A stretch of 64,000 nucleotides of DNA from an uncultured Flavobacteriaceae bacterium (GCA_947493175.1 CANLQD010000014.1:21433-85432); one strand, 5' to 3'. Numbered from the stretch's first letter, positions 50,014 to 60,504 are shown. Notes: a model not told the origin generated them from the letters alone. Translations and numbers: made by a program.

Positions 50014-51951
50014 ATGCTGAAACAGCAGCGCGTGGTGGTCGAAAACGTATCACCCCAGCTCCAATCGGGGGCTTTTTTCATAAAACGTGTCATAGGGGAG
50101 GAGATAACGGTACATGCCGATGTGTTGGCAGATGGGCACGATGTAGTACAGGCCGAGGTGCTTTTTAAGCATGAGAATGCAAAAGCTGGCAAAGAAGTAC
50201 GAATGCTACATCTGGGACAAGATGTCTTCAAAGCCACATTTCTAGTTGAAAAACAGGGTTTTTATGAATATCAGGTACAGGGATGGGTCGACCATGCCTT
50301 GAATTGGCAGCATGGTATCGAAGCGAAATTAAAAGACGGGCAACAGGTAAAAAGCGAGTTGTTAGACGGGGTACAATATCTAAAGTATTTACAGCGAAAA
50401 GCTTCGAAGAAATCCCAGGCCTACCTTAAAAAGTTAGTACAATTATTTCAGGACGATGCCAGTTATGATGATGCAATCAAGGAGGCGATCTCGGAAAACC
50501 TACATCACCTATTCCTTGATTTTCCTCAACGCCAGTTGGCGAACAAAAGCCCCAAGTTTCAAGTATATGTAGACCGCAAGAAAGCTAACTTTAGTACTTG
50601 GTACGAGTTTTTTCCGCGGTCAGCAGCACCAGAACATGGAAAACACGGTACTTTTAAGGATTGCGAGCAGTTATTGCCGCGAATTGCCGATATGGGTTTT
50701 GATGTACTTTATTTTCCGCCTATTCACCCCATCGGAGAGGAGAATCGAAAAGGACGGAACAATACCGTGGAAGCGCAAGAAGGAGATTCGGGCGTACCTT
50801 GGGCTATTGGATCACAGCATGGCGGGCATAAGGCGATACATCCAGAATTGGGGAATGAAAGAGAGTTTAAGGATTTGGTGAAAAAAGCGAAGGATCTGGG
50901 TATCGAGGTAGCAATGGACCTTGCTTTTCAGGCTGCTCCCGACCATCCCTACATTACGGATCATCCCGAATGGTTTCGAAAACGCCCTGATGGTACTATT
51001 CAATATGCCGAGAACCCACCTAAGAAGTATCAGGACATTGTCAATTTTTATTTCGAAACCAAGGTCTATAAAGAACTTTGGACCGAATTATTGAGTGTTA
51101 CCCTACATTGGGTCAAATGTGGGGTAAACATATTTCGCGTCGATAACCCCCATACAAAACCCTATTATTTTTGGAATTGGTTAATGATGGAGGTTAAGAA
51201 AAAGTATCCGGATGTGCTCTTCTTAGCTGAAGCTTTCTCACGCCCAAAAGTGATGCAACAGTTGGCCAAACAAGGCTTTTCACAATCCTATACCTATTTT
51301 ACATGGCGTGTTAGCAAGCACGAACTTATTGAATATGTGGTAGAGCTGACACAGACTGAAATGAAGGAGTATTACCGACCTAATTTTTGGCCCAATACCC
51401 CCGATATAAATCCCTACCACCTTCAAGGGGCGAATGAGGCGATGCATCTGATACGGTATGCGTTGGCGGCCACTTTGAGCGGCAACCTTGGTATTTATGG
51501 GCCCGTATTCGAATACATGGTATCCGATGCGCTACCCGGTAAAGAGGAGTATCTAAATTCGGAAAAATATGAGATCGGGCATTGGGATTGGAATATCGAA
51601 AATAAACTCACTTATTTGATTTCACAGATCAATGCCGTTCGAAAGGCCCATGAGTCACTCCAGCAAACGAACAACATCCACTTTTGTGCCGTGGAGAACG
51701 AAAATTTAATCGCTTTTCACAAATGGAACCAGGATAGAACCGATGAGACCTTGATTGTCATAAGCTTGGATCCACATCATACTCAAATAGGCCATGTGCA
51801 ACTACCGATGGCTACATTGGGCATGCATCATGGATCGTCGGTAGAACTGTTCGATACGATCAGTAATAATGGCTACATTTGGGGAAACGAGTGGAATTAT
51901 GTGGAACTCGGGCCAAACCTTCCTTTTCACCTATTCCATATTAGAAAATAG
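50014..51951 (+). CDS. glgE: Alpha-1,4-glucan:maltose-1-phosphate maltosyltransferase (GlgE)
   Basis: A 645-residue GH13_3 enzyme that transfers maltosyl units from maltose-1-phosphate to the ends of alpha-1,4-glucans. A DUF3416 N-terminal domain (about 1-110) precedes a GH13 barrel with 'FPRSAAPEHGKHGTF', 'YFPPIHPIGEENRKGRNN', nucleophile D377 in FRVDNPHTK and acid E406 in FLAEAFSR. ATG 50014 follows an AT-rich leader. It is the first gene of a run with maltokinase (2-bp gap), glgB and a GH31 gene, which supports glycogen-type polymer synthesis. Confidence 0.93.
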   Translation: MLKQQRVVVENVSPQLQSGAFFIKRVIGEEITVHADVLADGHDVVQAEVLFKHENAKAGKEVRMLHLGQDVFKATFLVEKQGFYEYQVQGWVDHALNWQHGIEAKLKDGQQVKSELLDGVQYLKYLQRKASKKSQAYLKKLVQLFQDDASYDDAIKEAISENLHHLFLDFPQRQLANKSPKFQVYVDRKKANFSTWYEFFPRSAAPEHGKHGTFKDCEQLLPRIADMGFDVLYFPPIHPIGEENRKGRNNTVEAQEGDSGVPWAIGSQHGGHKAIHPELGNEREFKDLVKKAKDLGIEVAMDLAFQAAPDHPYITDHPEWFRKRPDGTIQYAENPPKKYQDIVNFYFETKVYKELWTELLSVTLHWVKCGVNIFRVDNPHTKPYYFWNWLMMEVKKKYPDVLFLAEAFSRPKVMQQLAKQGFSQSYTYFTWRVSKHELIEYVVELTQTEMKEYYRPNFWPNTPDINPYHLQGANEAMHLIRYALAATLSGNLGIYGPVFEYMVSDALPGKEEYLNSEKYEIGHWDWNIENKLTYLISQINAVRKAHESLQQTNNIHFCAVENENLIAFHKWNQDRTDETLIVISLDPHHTQIGHVQLPMATLGMHHGSSVELFDTISNNGYIWGNEWNYVELGPNLPFHLFHIRK

Positions 51952-51953
51952 CG

Positions 51954-53588
51954 ATGTCAAAGAAAAAGAAAGAAGCCTTGCTACAGCCCCCATATACCTT
52001 TGATGCGACCTGGGAAACGCTCTTGGACGACCCCGCTTTTGTTAAAGTTTTTCTTTCCGATATTCTGGAAGACTACATTGTGCGACAACGGTGGTACGGA
52101 GGTAAGTCGAGTCAACTAAAATATATTGAACTGCATCAGTATTTTAGGATACAACAGCATGGAGAAGTCTATTACGGACTGTTGCTCGAAATCAATTTTC
52201 AAGAAGCCTTTTATCAACATTACTTTTTACCCATTGCATTTGTGACCGATGAAACTTTCGCCAAGGAAGACCGCATTCTTCCCTTGACCATTGGTGATCA
52301 AACGGGCTATATTATAGATGCCATTAATCTTGAGGCTTTTCGGAAGTTGGTCTTTGAACGAATCATGACCGCCGAACCCAACGACCAAACGCCGGTTCGA
52401 TATCACAGGAGTTCACTTTTTAACGATACGTCGTATGAATCGTCGCGCTTCATGGGGTTGGAACAAAGTAATACTTCGATAATTTACAACGATACTTCTG
52501 TCATTAAGTTTTTCAGAAGGATTTATGCCGACAAGAATCCCGATTTTGAAATGAGTCAGTTTTTGTCAGAAAAGAAAGGCTATAGAAATACACCGGCCTA
52601 TTTGGGGAGTATAAGCATCCTTGATAAGGACAAGGATAATATTACGATTGCCCTTTTGCAGCGTTTGGTACCCAACGAAGGTGACGCGTGGGATTTCATG
52701 TTGAAGGAAGTTCATAAGGTTTTCGGCAATCTCGACTACAAAAAAATAAAAGTAGATCAATTACCGAATACCGAGCTTTTTCAAAGGCTGCAGATCAAGG
52801 ATGTGCCACCGGAAATTATCGATTGGGCGGGGCTCAGTATTTTTTTAAAATTACAGGTCATGGCCAGGCGAACCGCCGAGATGCATATCGCCCTGGGTTC
52901 GGAGTTTGAGGATACCGCTTTTACACCAAAACATTTTAACAGCGATTACGAGGTTTGGCTCAAGAATCGATTGCTCTATCAGTTTCAGAACAGATTGAAC
53001 AGCGTAGAGAATAACCTGCATAAATTGGAAGGAAGGGCAGCTGAGCTGGTCAAGGAGTTTTTGGAACGTAAAAACGAGATCCGAAGGCGTTTTGTGCAAT
53101 TCGATTGGACCAAGCTAAAAGGGGAACGTATACGGGTACATGGCGACTATCATTTGGGACAGATTTTAGTGAAGGATGATGATTTTTATTTGTTGGATTT
53201 CGAAGGTGAGCCAGAGAGCACCATTCGGGATAGGAAAGTAAAACACCCTCCGTTAAAGGATGTAGCGGGCATCTTTCGTTCTTTCCACTATGCCATTTAT
53301 GCCACGATTTTTAATAACGGGGATGCATATCCCTATTCCCAAGAAGACCTTTTTAAGGCAGGGGAGATACTCTATAAATTCTTTATAGGGGTGTTTTTGG
53401 AGTCGTATGTTACATTGATCCAGGCCAACAACCTAAATATAGGATATCACCAAGAACGCATATTCATTCTCAAGTATTGTATGCTCGAGAAAGCGGTCTA
53501 TGAGTTGGGTTATGAGATGAATTCCCGTCCTCGGTGGGCGGTAATTCCGCTAGAAGGTATATTGGGAATCATCAACGATACCAAATAG
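51954..53588 (+). CDS. mak: Maltokinase (maltose-1-phosphate forming)
   Basis: A 544-residue stand-alone maltokinase, cytoplasmic. It phosphorylates maltose to maltose-1-phosphate, the GlgE donor. The N-terminal cap ('DYIVRQRWYGGKSSQ') and the kinase core HGDYHLGQ with 'DFYLLDFEGEPES' (metal and catalytic aspartates, near residues 395-420) are diagnostic. In many bacteria it is fused to trehalose synthase TreS; here it is separate and no treS gene is in the window. It starts 2 bp after glgE, so coupling is likely. Confidence 0.92.
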   Translation: MSKKKKEALLQPPYTFDATWETLLDDPAFVKVFLSDILEDYIVRQRWYGGKSSQLKYIELHQYFRIQQHGEVYYGLLLEINFQEAFYQHYFLPIAFVTDETFAKEDRILPLTIGDQTGYIIDAINLEAFRKLVFERIMTAEPNDQTPVRYHRSSLFNDTSYESSRFMGLEQSNTSIIYNDTSVIKFFRRIYADKNPDFEMSQFLSEKKGYRNTPAYLGSISILDKDKDNITIALLQRLVPNEGDAWDFMLKEVHKVFGNLDYKKIKVDQLPNTELFQRLQIKDVPPEIIDWAGLSIFLKLQVMARRTAEMHIALGSEFEDTAFTPKHFNSDYEVWLKNRLLYQFQNRLNSVENNLHKLEGRAAELVKEFLERKNEIRRRFVQFDWTKLKGERIRVHGDYHLGQILVKDDDFYLLDFEGEPESTIRDRKVKHPPLKDVAGIFRSFHYAIYATIFNNGDAYPYSQEDLFKAGEILYKFFIGVFLESYVTLIQANNLNIGYHQERIFILKYCMLEKAVYELGYEMNSRPRWAVIPLEGILGIINDTK

Positions 53589-53698
53589 GGATACAGACCG
53601 TAAAATAGCAAGGCTATAATGTATAAGTTGTTCCGCGGGAAATTGTGAAGATAACAGCTAAAAAAGTTCAATAAATACACAATAGAAAAATATAAGAA

Positions 53699-55597
53699 AT
53701 GGGCCAAGTAGTACCTTACAGTTTATTTACCGATTTTGATATCAATCTTTTCAAATCGGGAAAGCATTTTCGACTATATGAAAAATTAGGTTCGCATCCT
53801 ATGGAGGTCGATGGGGTAAAAGGCACCTATTTTGCTGTTTGGGCCCCCACCGCCAAAGCGGTTTCGGTCATCGGCAACTTCAATTATTGGTTGAGCTATG
53901 AACACCCATTGAACGTTCGTTGGGATGAGAGTGGTATCTGGGAGGGGTTTATTCCGCATGTTGGCAAAGGGGAAGTATATAAGTATCACATACGTTCGCA
54001 TAATCATGGCGTTACCACTGAAAAGGCAGATCCTTTTGCCCGCTATTGTGAACAACCCCCAAACACGGCTTCTATCGTTTGGGAAGATGATTACCAGTGG
54101 AAAGATACTAAGTGGATGAAGGACAGAAAGTCTAAAAACGCCTTGGATGCCCCATTTTCGGTGTATGAGGTACATCTTGGTTCATGGAAAAGGAAAGAAG
54201 ATAACGAATTTTTGTCTTACGAGGAGTTGGCGGTAGAGCTGGTAAACTATGTGAAGGAAATGGGTTTTACCCATGTGGAGTTCATGCCCATTATGGAGTA
54301 TCCTTATGACCCTTCTTGGGGGTATCAACTGACCGGTTATTTTGCGCCAACCTCAAGATTTGGAGAGCCCCAAGGCTTTAAACTATTGGTCGATAAACTA
54401 CATCAAAACGATATTGGTGTTATTTTGGACTGGGTACCATCCCATTTTCCGGAAGATGCTCATGGACTCGGTTTTTTTGATGGTTCACATTTATACGAAC
54501 ACCCAGATAGAAGAAGAGGCTATCACCCCGACTGGAAAAGTTTGATATTTAACTATGGACGTAACGAAGTACGTGCTTTTTTAATAAGCAACGCCTTGTT
54601 CTGGTTAGACCAGTTTCATACCGACGCACTGAGAGTCGATGCCGTAGCCTCTATGTTGTATTTGGACTATTCTAGGGAGGATGGCGAATGGGAACCGAAT
54701 ATCTATGGAAACAATGAAAATCTCGAATCCATCAGCTTTATTCGCGAACTGAATGAAACGATCTATGGAAACTTCCCTGATGTGCAGACGATTGCGGAGG
54801 AATCGACCGCATTTTCAGGAGTTTCAAAACCCGTGAATCTCGGTGGACTCGGTTTTGGAATGAAATGGATGATGGGATGGATGCACGATACCTTGGAATA
54901 TTTCAAGAAGGACCCGATATATCGAAAGCATCATCAAAATGACCTGACCTTTAGTATGACCTATGCCTTTACCGAAAACTTTATGCTTCCGTTTTCACAT
55001 GATGAAGTTGTTTACGGGAAGCAATCCTTGGTATATAGGATGCCTGGCGACGAGTGGCAAAAGTTCGCCAACCTTCGTTTGTTATACGGGTATATGTTTA
55101 CCCACCCCGGGGCCAATCTCATTTTTATGGGTGGGGAATTTGGGCAGACATCGGAATGGAACTTTCAACAAAGTCTTGATTGGCACTTAACGCAGTATGA
55201 GGTACATGCGGGTATTCAGGCGGTCATCAAGGATTTGAATAAGCTTTACAAGAAACACCCCGCGCTGTACGAAAAACAGTTTAGTCCCGAAGGATTTCAA
55301 TGGATCGATTACGGGGATCACGAGAATTGTGTGCTGACGTATTTCCGAAAGGGTAACGATCCTAAGAATGACATCTATATAGTGCTGAACCTCACACCAA
55401 CTCCAAGGGAAAGATACCGTATAGGACTACCTAAAAAATCGGGACAGTTGAAAGAGATTTTTAATAGCGATCATAAAACATATGGGGGATCAGGTATGGA
55501 AAGTAATATTTCCAAATTACAGAACACACCTTGGCATGGTCACAAAAAATCAATCGAAATAAGTCTGCCGCCTTTGAGTATTGTCATTTTTAAGTAG
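53699..55597 (+). CDS. glgB: 1,4-alpha-glucan branching enzyme GlgB
   Basis: A 632-residue branching enzyme that makes alpha-1,6 branches. A CBM48 domain (about 25-130, 'WAPTAKAVSVIGNFNYW') leads into the GH13 barrel: 'VEFMPIMEYPYDPSWGYQ', nucleophile D314 in LRVDAVASML, acid in QTIAEEST (E367/E368), and 'FMLPFSHDEVVYGK'. The longer N1 domain of E. coli GlgB is absent, as in many bacterial homologues. It lies 110 bp after the maltokinase, in the same direction. Confidence 0.95.
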   Translation: MGQVVPYSLFTDFDINLFKSGKHFRLYEKLGSHPMEVDGVKGTYFAVWAPTAKAVSVIGNFNYWLSYEHPLNVRWDESGIWEGFIPHVGKGEVYKYHIRSHNHGVTTEKADPFARYCEQPPNTASIVWEDDYQWKDTKWMKDRKSKNALDAPFSVYEVHLGSWKRKEDNEFLSYEELAVELVNYVKEMGFTHVEFMPIMEYPYDPSWGYQLTGYFAPTSRFGEPQGFKLLVDKLHQNDIGVILDWVPSHFPEDAHGLGFFDGSHLYEHPDRRRGYHPDWKSLIFNYGRNEVRAFLISNALFWLDQFHTDALRVDAVASMLYLDYSREDGEWEPNIYGNNENLESISFIRELNETIYGNFPDVQTIAEESTAFSGVSKPVNLGGLGFGMKWMMGWMHDTLEYFKKDPIYRKHHQNDLTFSMTYAFTENFMLPFSHDEVVYGKQSLVYRMPGDEWQKFANLRLLYGYMFTHPGANLIFMGGEFGQTSEWNFQQSLDWHLTQYEVHAGIQAVIKDLNKLYKKHPALYEKQFSPEGFQWIDYGDHENCVLTYFRKGNDPKNDIYIVLNLTPTPRERYRIGLPKKSGQLKEIFNSDHKTYGGSGMESNISKLQNTPWHGHKKSIEISLPPLSIVIFK

Positions 55598-55699
55598 CAT
55601 TCGTCGAATAAAATGTAATACTTGCCAATTCGGGGTGATATAGTTTCATTATTAATTCCTAATGTGCTTTTTTTGCTTTTCCCAAAAAGATAAAGTGTT

Positions 55700-58099
55700 A
55701 TGATAACGAATACCGAACTGGAGTATAAAGGCAATTTATACCCCAATCATATAGTAGAATTTAAGCAAGATACCGACAAGCTATATTTCACCACTGAAAA
55801 CGGTGTTATTCTACAAATAACGGTGATGCGCAATAGTACCATTCGTTTTCGGTATGCCACTGGCCACACGTTCGAACCCGATTTTTCCTATGCCGTCAGT
55901 GAAAATGCCAGCAAAGGATATAACCGTTTAGAAGTTACCGAGACAGAAAATGAATACTATATTGAGACCACACGGGTTAAGGTACTGGTAGACAAGGCTT
56001 CGCTGCGTATTCAGATTTCGGATTTGGAAGGCACTATTTTCAATGAAGATGAAATAGGCTTTCACTGGGAAGAAAATTACGAGTATGGCGGTAATACCGT
56101 AAAAATGAGTAAAATTACCCAGAGTGGGGAAAGCTTTTACGGTATGGGCGATAAGGCTACTCATTTGAACCTTAAGGGTAAAAGAGTCAACAACTGGGTC
56201 ACCGATCAATACGCCTATGGTAAGGATCAAGACCCATTGTACAAAGCGGTTCCATTTTATATTGGGTTGCATCATAATAAGGCTTACGGAATTTTCTTCG
56301 ATAATACCTTTCGCTCTTATTTTGACTTCGCCCATGAACGTCGCAATGCTACCAGCTTTTGGGCCGATGGCGGGGAGATGAACTACTATTTCTTTTTCGG
56401 ACCTGAAATATCAAAGGTAGTACGTCTTTATACCGATTTAACGGGTACTCCTGAGCTTCCACCTTTATGGGCTTTGGGCTATCACCAATCAAAATGGAGT
56501 TATTTTCCGGAGAATAGGGTAAAAGAAATTGCCAAGCAGTTTAGGGATTTGCGTATTCCGTGTGATGCTATTTACCTCGATATCGATTATATGGATGGCT
56601 TTCGCTGTTTTACCTGGGACAAAAGCCACTTTCCAGAGCCAAAACGCATGATGCAAGAACTAAAAGAAGACGGCTTCAAGACAGTGGTTATGATCGATCC
56701 CGGAATTAAAATCGATAAGGACTATTGGGTGTACCAAGAGGCACTCGAGAAAGGGTACTTCTGTAAACGGGGAGACGGGCCCAATATGCATGGTAAGGTA
56801 TGGCCCGGAGAATGTAATTTTCCTGATTTTACCAACCCGGAAGTACGGGAATGGTGGGGTGAACTGTATAAGGAATTTATGGCCGAAATGGGCGTAGATG
56901 CCGTTTGGAACGATATGAACGAACCTGCCGTAATGGAGGTTCCCTCTAAAACGGCACCTCTTGATACCCGACATAATTTTGATGGTCACCCATGTACCCA
57001 TCGAAAAGCACATAATGTGTACGGTATGCAAATGGTTCGGGCAACTTACGAAGGCGTTAAGAAGTATGTGTACCCAAAACGTCCCTTTGTCATCACCAGA
57101 GCCGCTTTTTCAGGTACCCAGCGGTATGCCTCGACATGGACCGGGGATAACGTTGCTACTTGGGAACATCTATGGATAGCCAATGTGCAAATGCAACGCA
57201 TGTGTATGAGTGGATATTCTTTTGTAGGCTCCGATATCGGTGGTTTTGCGGAACAGCCGAATGGAGAGCTTTTTGCACGTTGGGTACAATTAGGCGTCTT
57301 TCATCCTTTTTGTCGCGTGCACAGCAGTGGGGATCATGGTGATCAAGAACCTTGGTCGTTTGGTACCGAGGTTACGGATATCGTTCGAAAGTTTATCGAG
57401 TTGCGCTATCAATTGCTTCCCTATCTATATACGATGTTCTATAAATATGTGAACGATGGTATGCCCATGTTGCAATCACTGGTTCATTTCGACCAAGAGG
57501 ATACCCAAACCCATTTCCGCACCGATGAGTTCATCTTTGGAGATCATATCCTGGTTTGTCCGGTGCAAGAGCCTAATGCGCAAGGTAGAAGAATGTATAT
57601 CCCAAGAGGAAAGTGGTATAACTTCTGGACCGAAGAGGTCGTCGAGGGCGGTTTGGAAAAATGGGTGGCCGCAGACATCGATAAAATGCCGTTGTTCATT
57701 AAAGAAGGCGCTATTATTCCCAAATACCCGGTGCAACAATATGTGGGAGAGCTACAAATCGAAGAATTAACATTGGATACCTATTATAAGGAAGGTGTTG
57801 AGTTTTCATCGGTGTATGAAGACGGCCAAGAAGGTTTTGATTACACCCAAGGCAAATATAGCCTGCGAAAATTCAAATTGATCGGAAAACCGAAGCAATT
57901 GATTATTCAGCAATATAAAGACGGTGCATTTATTACCCCCTATGAGTCCTTTAAATTCAATCTTCATGGGTTGCCCTTCAAAATAACCGGCATAGAGATT
58001 GATAATGAAAAAGTGGCCTTGAAAGACTTAAAGTTAAACGGGAACAGCGCATTAACGGTAAGTAAAAATTTTACGGAACTGCACATCACAGGGAAATAA
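55700..58099 (+). CDS. GH31 alpha-glucosidase (cytoplasmic)
   Basis: A 799-residue GH31 enzyme without a signal peptide. The barrel shows 'LPPLWALGYHQSKWSY', 'CDAIYLDIDYMDGFRCF', nucleophile D405 in VWNDMNEPA and acid D483 in 'TWTGDNVATWEH'. It probably releases glucose from alpha-glucan ends or short oligosaccharides, so it may trim or turn over the polymer made by GlgE and GlgB. A 102-bp gap separates it from glgB; no terminator lies between. Confidence 0.93.
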   Translation: MITNTELEYKGNLYPNHIVEFKQDTDKLYFTTENGVILQITVMRNSTIRFRYATGHTFEPDFSYAVSENASKGYNRLEVTETENEYYIETTRVKVLVDKASLRIQISDLEGTIFNEDEIGFHWEENYEYGGNTVKMSKITQSGESFYGMGDKATHLNLKGKRVNNWVTDQYAYGKDQDPLYKAVPFYIGLHHNKAYGIFFDNTFRSYFDFAHERRNATSFWADGGEMNYYFFFGPEISKVVRLYTDLTGTPELPPLWALGYHQSKWSYFPENRVKEIAKQFRDLRIPCDAIYLDIDYMDGFRCFTWDKSHFPEPKRMMQELKEDGFKTVVMIDPGIKIDKDYWVYQEALEKGYFCKRGDGPNMHGKVWPGECNFPDFTNPEVREWWGELYKEFMAEMGVDAVWNDMNEPAVMEVPSKTAPLDTRHNFDGHPCTHRKAHNVYGMQMVRATYEGVKKYVYPKRPFVITRAAFSGTQRYASTWTGDNVATWEHLWIANVQMQRMCMSGYSFVGSDIGGFAEQPNGELFARWVQLGVFHPFCRVHSSGDHGDQEPWSFGTEVTDIVRKFIELRYQLLPYLYTMFYKYVNDGMPMLQSLVHFDQEDTQTHFRTDEFIFGDHILVCPVQEPNAQGRRMYIPRGKWYNFWTEEVVEGGLEKWVAADIDKMPLFIKEGAIIPKYPVQQYVGELQIEELTLDTYYKEGVEFSSVYEDGQEGFDYTQGKYSLRKFKLIGKPKQLIIQQYKDGAFITPYESFKFNLHGLPFKITGIEIDNEKVALKDLKLNGNSALTVSKNFTELHITGK

Positions 58100-58133
58100 A
58101 TTTTGTACTTTTCAAGCACTAAACACTTTTAAG

Positions 58134-58943
58134 ATGAAAAAAATAGTTTTAGTTCTTGCAATGCTCTTAAGTACTATGGCTTGCAAGACAAACCCTTTTA
58201 CGGGAAAGAAAATGTTGAATTTTTATGGGAATAGTCAACTTTTTCCGACCGCTTTTGCTCAGTACGACCAGTTTTTAAGTGAAAATAAAGTAGTTGAAAC
58301 CGGGGCTGAGGCCCAAATGATTACCAAGGTCGGGCAGCGCATTGCATCGGCGGCGGAAAGATGGTTGACGGCCAATGGATATCCCGGCTATTTAAAAGAT
58401 TATAAATGGGAGTATAATCTCGTGCAGGATGAGACCGTTAATGCTTGGTGTATGCCAGGGGGTAAGATTGTTTTTTACACAGGTATATTACCGATAACCC
58501 AGACAGAAACAGGTGTCGCGGTGGTCATGGGGCACGAAGTGGCCCATGCACTGGCAGATCATGGTGCACAGCGAATGAGCGCAGGTACCTTGCAGCAATT
58601 GGGAGCCGTGGCAGGGAATATTGCCATAAAGGATGATCAAGCAAGAAATACATTCAATCAGGCATATGGCATCGGTTCTAGTGTAGGAATCATGCTTCCT
58701 TTTAGCAGAAGCCATGAAACGGAGGCCGATAGAATTGGACTTCAAATAATGGCCATAGCCGGATATAATCCCGATGAGGCTGCAGAACTTTGGAGACGAA
58801 TGAAAGCCAAAAGTGGCGGACAGGCACCTCCCGAGTTTATGAGTACCCACCCATCGAATGACACACGTATTCAAAATTTAACTGCTTGGGCCCCTTTGGC
58901 AAAACAAGAGGCGGCCAAATTTGGTGTTACAAGCTTTAAATAG
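58134..58943 (+). CDS. M48 family metallopeptidase lipoprotein
   Basis: A 269-residue lipoprotein (lipobox LSTMAC, C17). The M48 zinc motif is GHEVAHAL (H134, E135, H138), the third ligand is in 'SRSHETEADRIGLQIM', and the wide 'AWCMPGGKIVFYTGIL' strand is typical of LoiP/YcaL/BepA-like outer-membrane proteases. It should degrade or fold exported proteins in the periplasm. It follows the GH31 gene by 34 bp but is functionally unrelated; a strong terminator follows it. Confidence 0.92.
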   Translation: MKKIVLVLAMLLSTMACKTNPFTGKKMLNFYGNSQLFPTAFAQYDQFLSENKVVETGAEAQMITKVGQRIASAAERWLTANGYPGYLKDYKWEYNLVQDETVNAWCMPGGKIVFYTGILPITQTETGVAVVMGHEVAHALADHGAQRMSAGTLQQLGAVAGNIAIKDDQARNTFNQAYGIGSSVGIMLPFSRSHETEADRIGLQIMAIAGYNPDEAAELWRRMKAKSGGQAPPEFMSTHPSNDTRIQNLTAWAPLAKQEAAKFGVTSFK

Positions 58944-58975
58944 CCATCTATATTTTTAATAATCGTATATTTAAG

Positions 58976-59005
58976 ACCGTTCGCTATCATGTGAACGGTT
59001 TTTTA
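58976..59005 (+). terminator. Intrinsic terminator of the M48 peptidase gene
   Basis: ACCGTTC-N10-GAACGGT with a TTTTTT tail. It ends 8 bp before the MFS start codon, so any MFS promoter must overlap the hairpin or lie upstream. Confidence 0.85.
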
Positions 59006-59013
59006 TTTTCTAA

Positions 59014-60360
59014 ATGACCAAACTACGACCAGCACCTATCAAGGGAAGTAAAAAATTGTTGAACGCCTGGGCGTTCTATGATTGGGCCAATTCGGTTTAC
59101 AATTTGGTCATTTCTTCGGCTATTTTCCCCATTTTTTATGGTGCCTTAACAATTATTAAAAATGAACAGGGCGATGTAATCAGTGATAGGATTCAGTTTT
59201 TGGGGTATGACTTCAATAATGACACCTTAATAAGTTACGTAACCGCGGCCGCTTTTTTGGTTGTGTCTTTTTTGAGTCCGTTTTTAAGTGGTATCGCTGA
59301 TTATGTGGGCAATAAAAAGATGTTCATGAAGTTTTTTTGCTACCTCGGTGCACTCTGTTGTATAGGGCTATTTTGGTTCAATATGGAATATCTTTGGTTC
59401 GGACTACTTTGCTACTTTTTAGCATTGATCGGCTTTTGGTCCAGCTTGGTATTCTACAATTCCTACCTTCCCGATATCGCTTTTCCAGAACAGCAAGATG
59501 CCATCAGTGCCAAAGGCTATTCCTACGGTTATATCGGGAGTGTGCTATTATTGATTATCTGTTTGGCAATGATCTTGAAGTTCGACCTATTTGGTTTTGA
59601 AGATGAATCCACACCGACTCGCTTGTCTTTTGTGCTAACAGGTCTATGGTGGATAGTTTTCAGTCAGTATACCTATTATCATTTGCCCAAGGGCAATAAA
59701 CAAGAGAATTTTGGTAAGGATATTTTGTTCAACGGGTTTAAGGAGTTGAAACTGATCTGGGAAAAGATCAAGGCCAATATCCCATTAAAAAGATATCTAG
59801 GTGCCTTTTTTGTATATAGCATGGCGGTACAGACCATTATGCTGATTGCTACCTATTTTGGTATCGAGGAGCTCGACTGGGGAAAGACAGACCCCACTAC
59901 GGGCTTAATCGTGAGTATTTTGCTTATACAGTTGGTGGCTATATTGGGGGCTTTTGTCACTTCCAAATGTTCCGAACGTTTTGGAAACATCAATACACTC
60001 ATAGTGCTGAACCTGATATGGATCGGAATTTGTATATACGCTTATGGCATCACCACCCCAATGGAGTTTTATGGCACTGCCGGGGCTGTGGGTTTGGTAA
60101 TGGGGGGTATACAGTCTCTCTCGAGATCTACCTATTCTAAATTGATTCCGAATGGTGCCTTGGATACGGCTTCTTATTTCAGTTTTTACGATGTCTCCGA
60201 AAAAATAGGAATTGTTATCGGGATGTTGAGCTACGGTTATATTGCAGAAGTAACAGGAAGTATACGATACTCGATTATTTTCTTGGGATTGTTTTTCTTG
60301 GTAGGTATGTTACTGCTCTTGCGAGTACGAAAATCGGAACATGGCGAAGTAACCTCTTGA
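59014..60360 (+). CDS. MFS transporter, UMF1/Atg22-like
   Basis: A 448-residue twelve-helix MFS protein. The N-terminal 'LNAWAFYDWANSVYNLVI' and 'FLSGIADYVGNKKMFMKFF' and the later 'GAVGLVMGGIQSLSRSTYSKL' are characteristic of the UMF1 (vacuole effluxer Atg22-like) family. Bacterial members are putative amino acid or unknown-solute exporters. It is encoded alone between a terminator and convergent head-GIN gene. Confidence 0.88.
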   Translation: MTKLRPAPIKGSKKLLNAWAFYDWANSVYNLVISSAIFPIFYGALTIIKNEQGDVISDRIQFLGYDFNNDTLISYVTAAAFLVVSFLSPFLSGIADYVGNKKMFMKFFCYLGALCCIGLFWFNMEYLWFGLLCYFLALIGFWSSLVFYNSYLPDIAFPEQQDAISAKGYSYGYIGSVLLLIICLAMILKFDLFGFEDESTPTRLSFVLTGLWWIVFSQYTYYHLPKGNKQENFGKDILFNGFKELKLIWEKIKANIPLKRYLGAFFVYSMAVQTIMLIATYFGIEELDWGKTDPTTGLIVSILLIQLVAILGAFVTSKCSERFGNINTLIVLNLIWIGICIYAYGITTPMEFYGTAGAVGLVMGGIQSLSRSTYSKLIPNGALDTASYFSFYDVSEKIGIVIGMLSYGYIAEVTGSIRYSIIFLGLFFLVGMLLLLRVRKSEHGEVTS

Positions 60361-60439
60361 ACTGTTCGACTCAATGGAATTTTCAGATCTGATGTACAGG
60401 AATTTTTAAAAAGTAATCAGCTTTTGTTAAGACAATAGT

Positions 60440-60456
60440 GCTTTTGGGACAAAAGC
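60440..60456 (+). terminator. Hairpin GCTTTTG/CAAAAGC after the MFS gene
   Basis: A perfect 7-bp stem with a 3-nt GGA loop immediately before the main bidirectional terminator. It probably adds to termination. Confidence 0.55.
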
Positions 60457-60484
60457 AAAAGGCCCCCAAACAGAGGCCTTTTTT
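60457..60484. terminator. Bidirectional terminator between MFS and head-GIN genes
   Basis: AAAAGGCC-N10-GGCCTTTT with T-runs on both strands, centred between convergent genes. Confidence 0.85.
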
Positions 60485-60504
60485 GATGGTTGTTCGCTTT
60501 TTGA

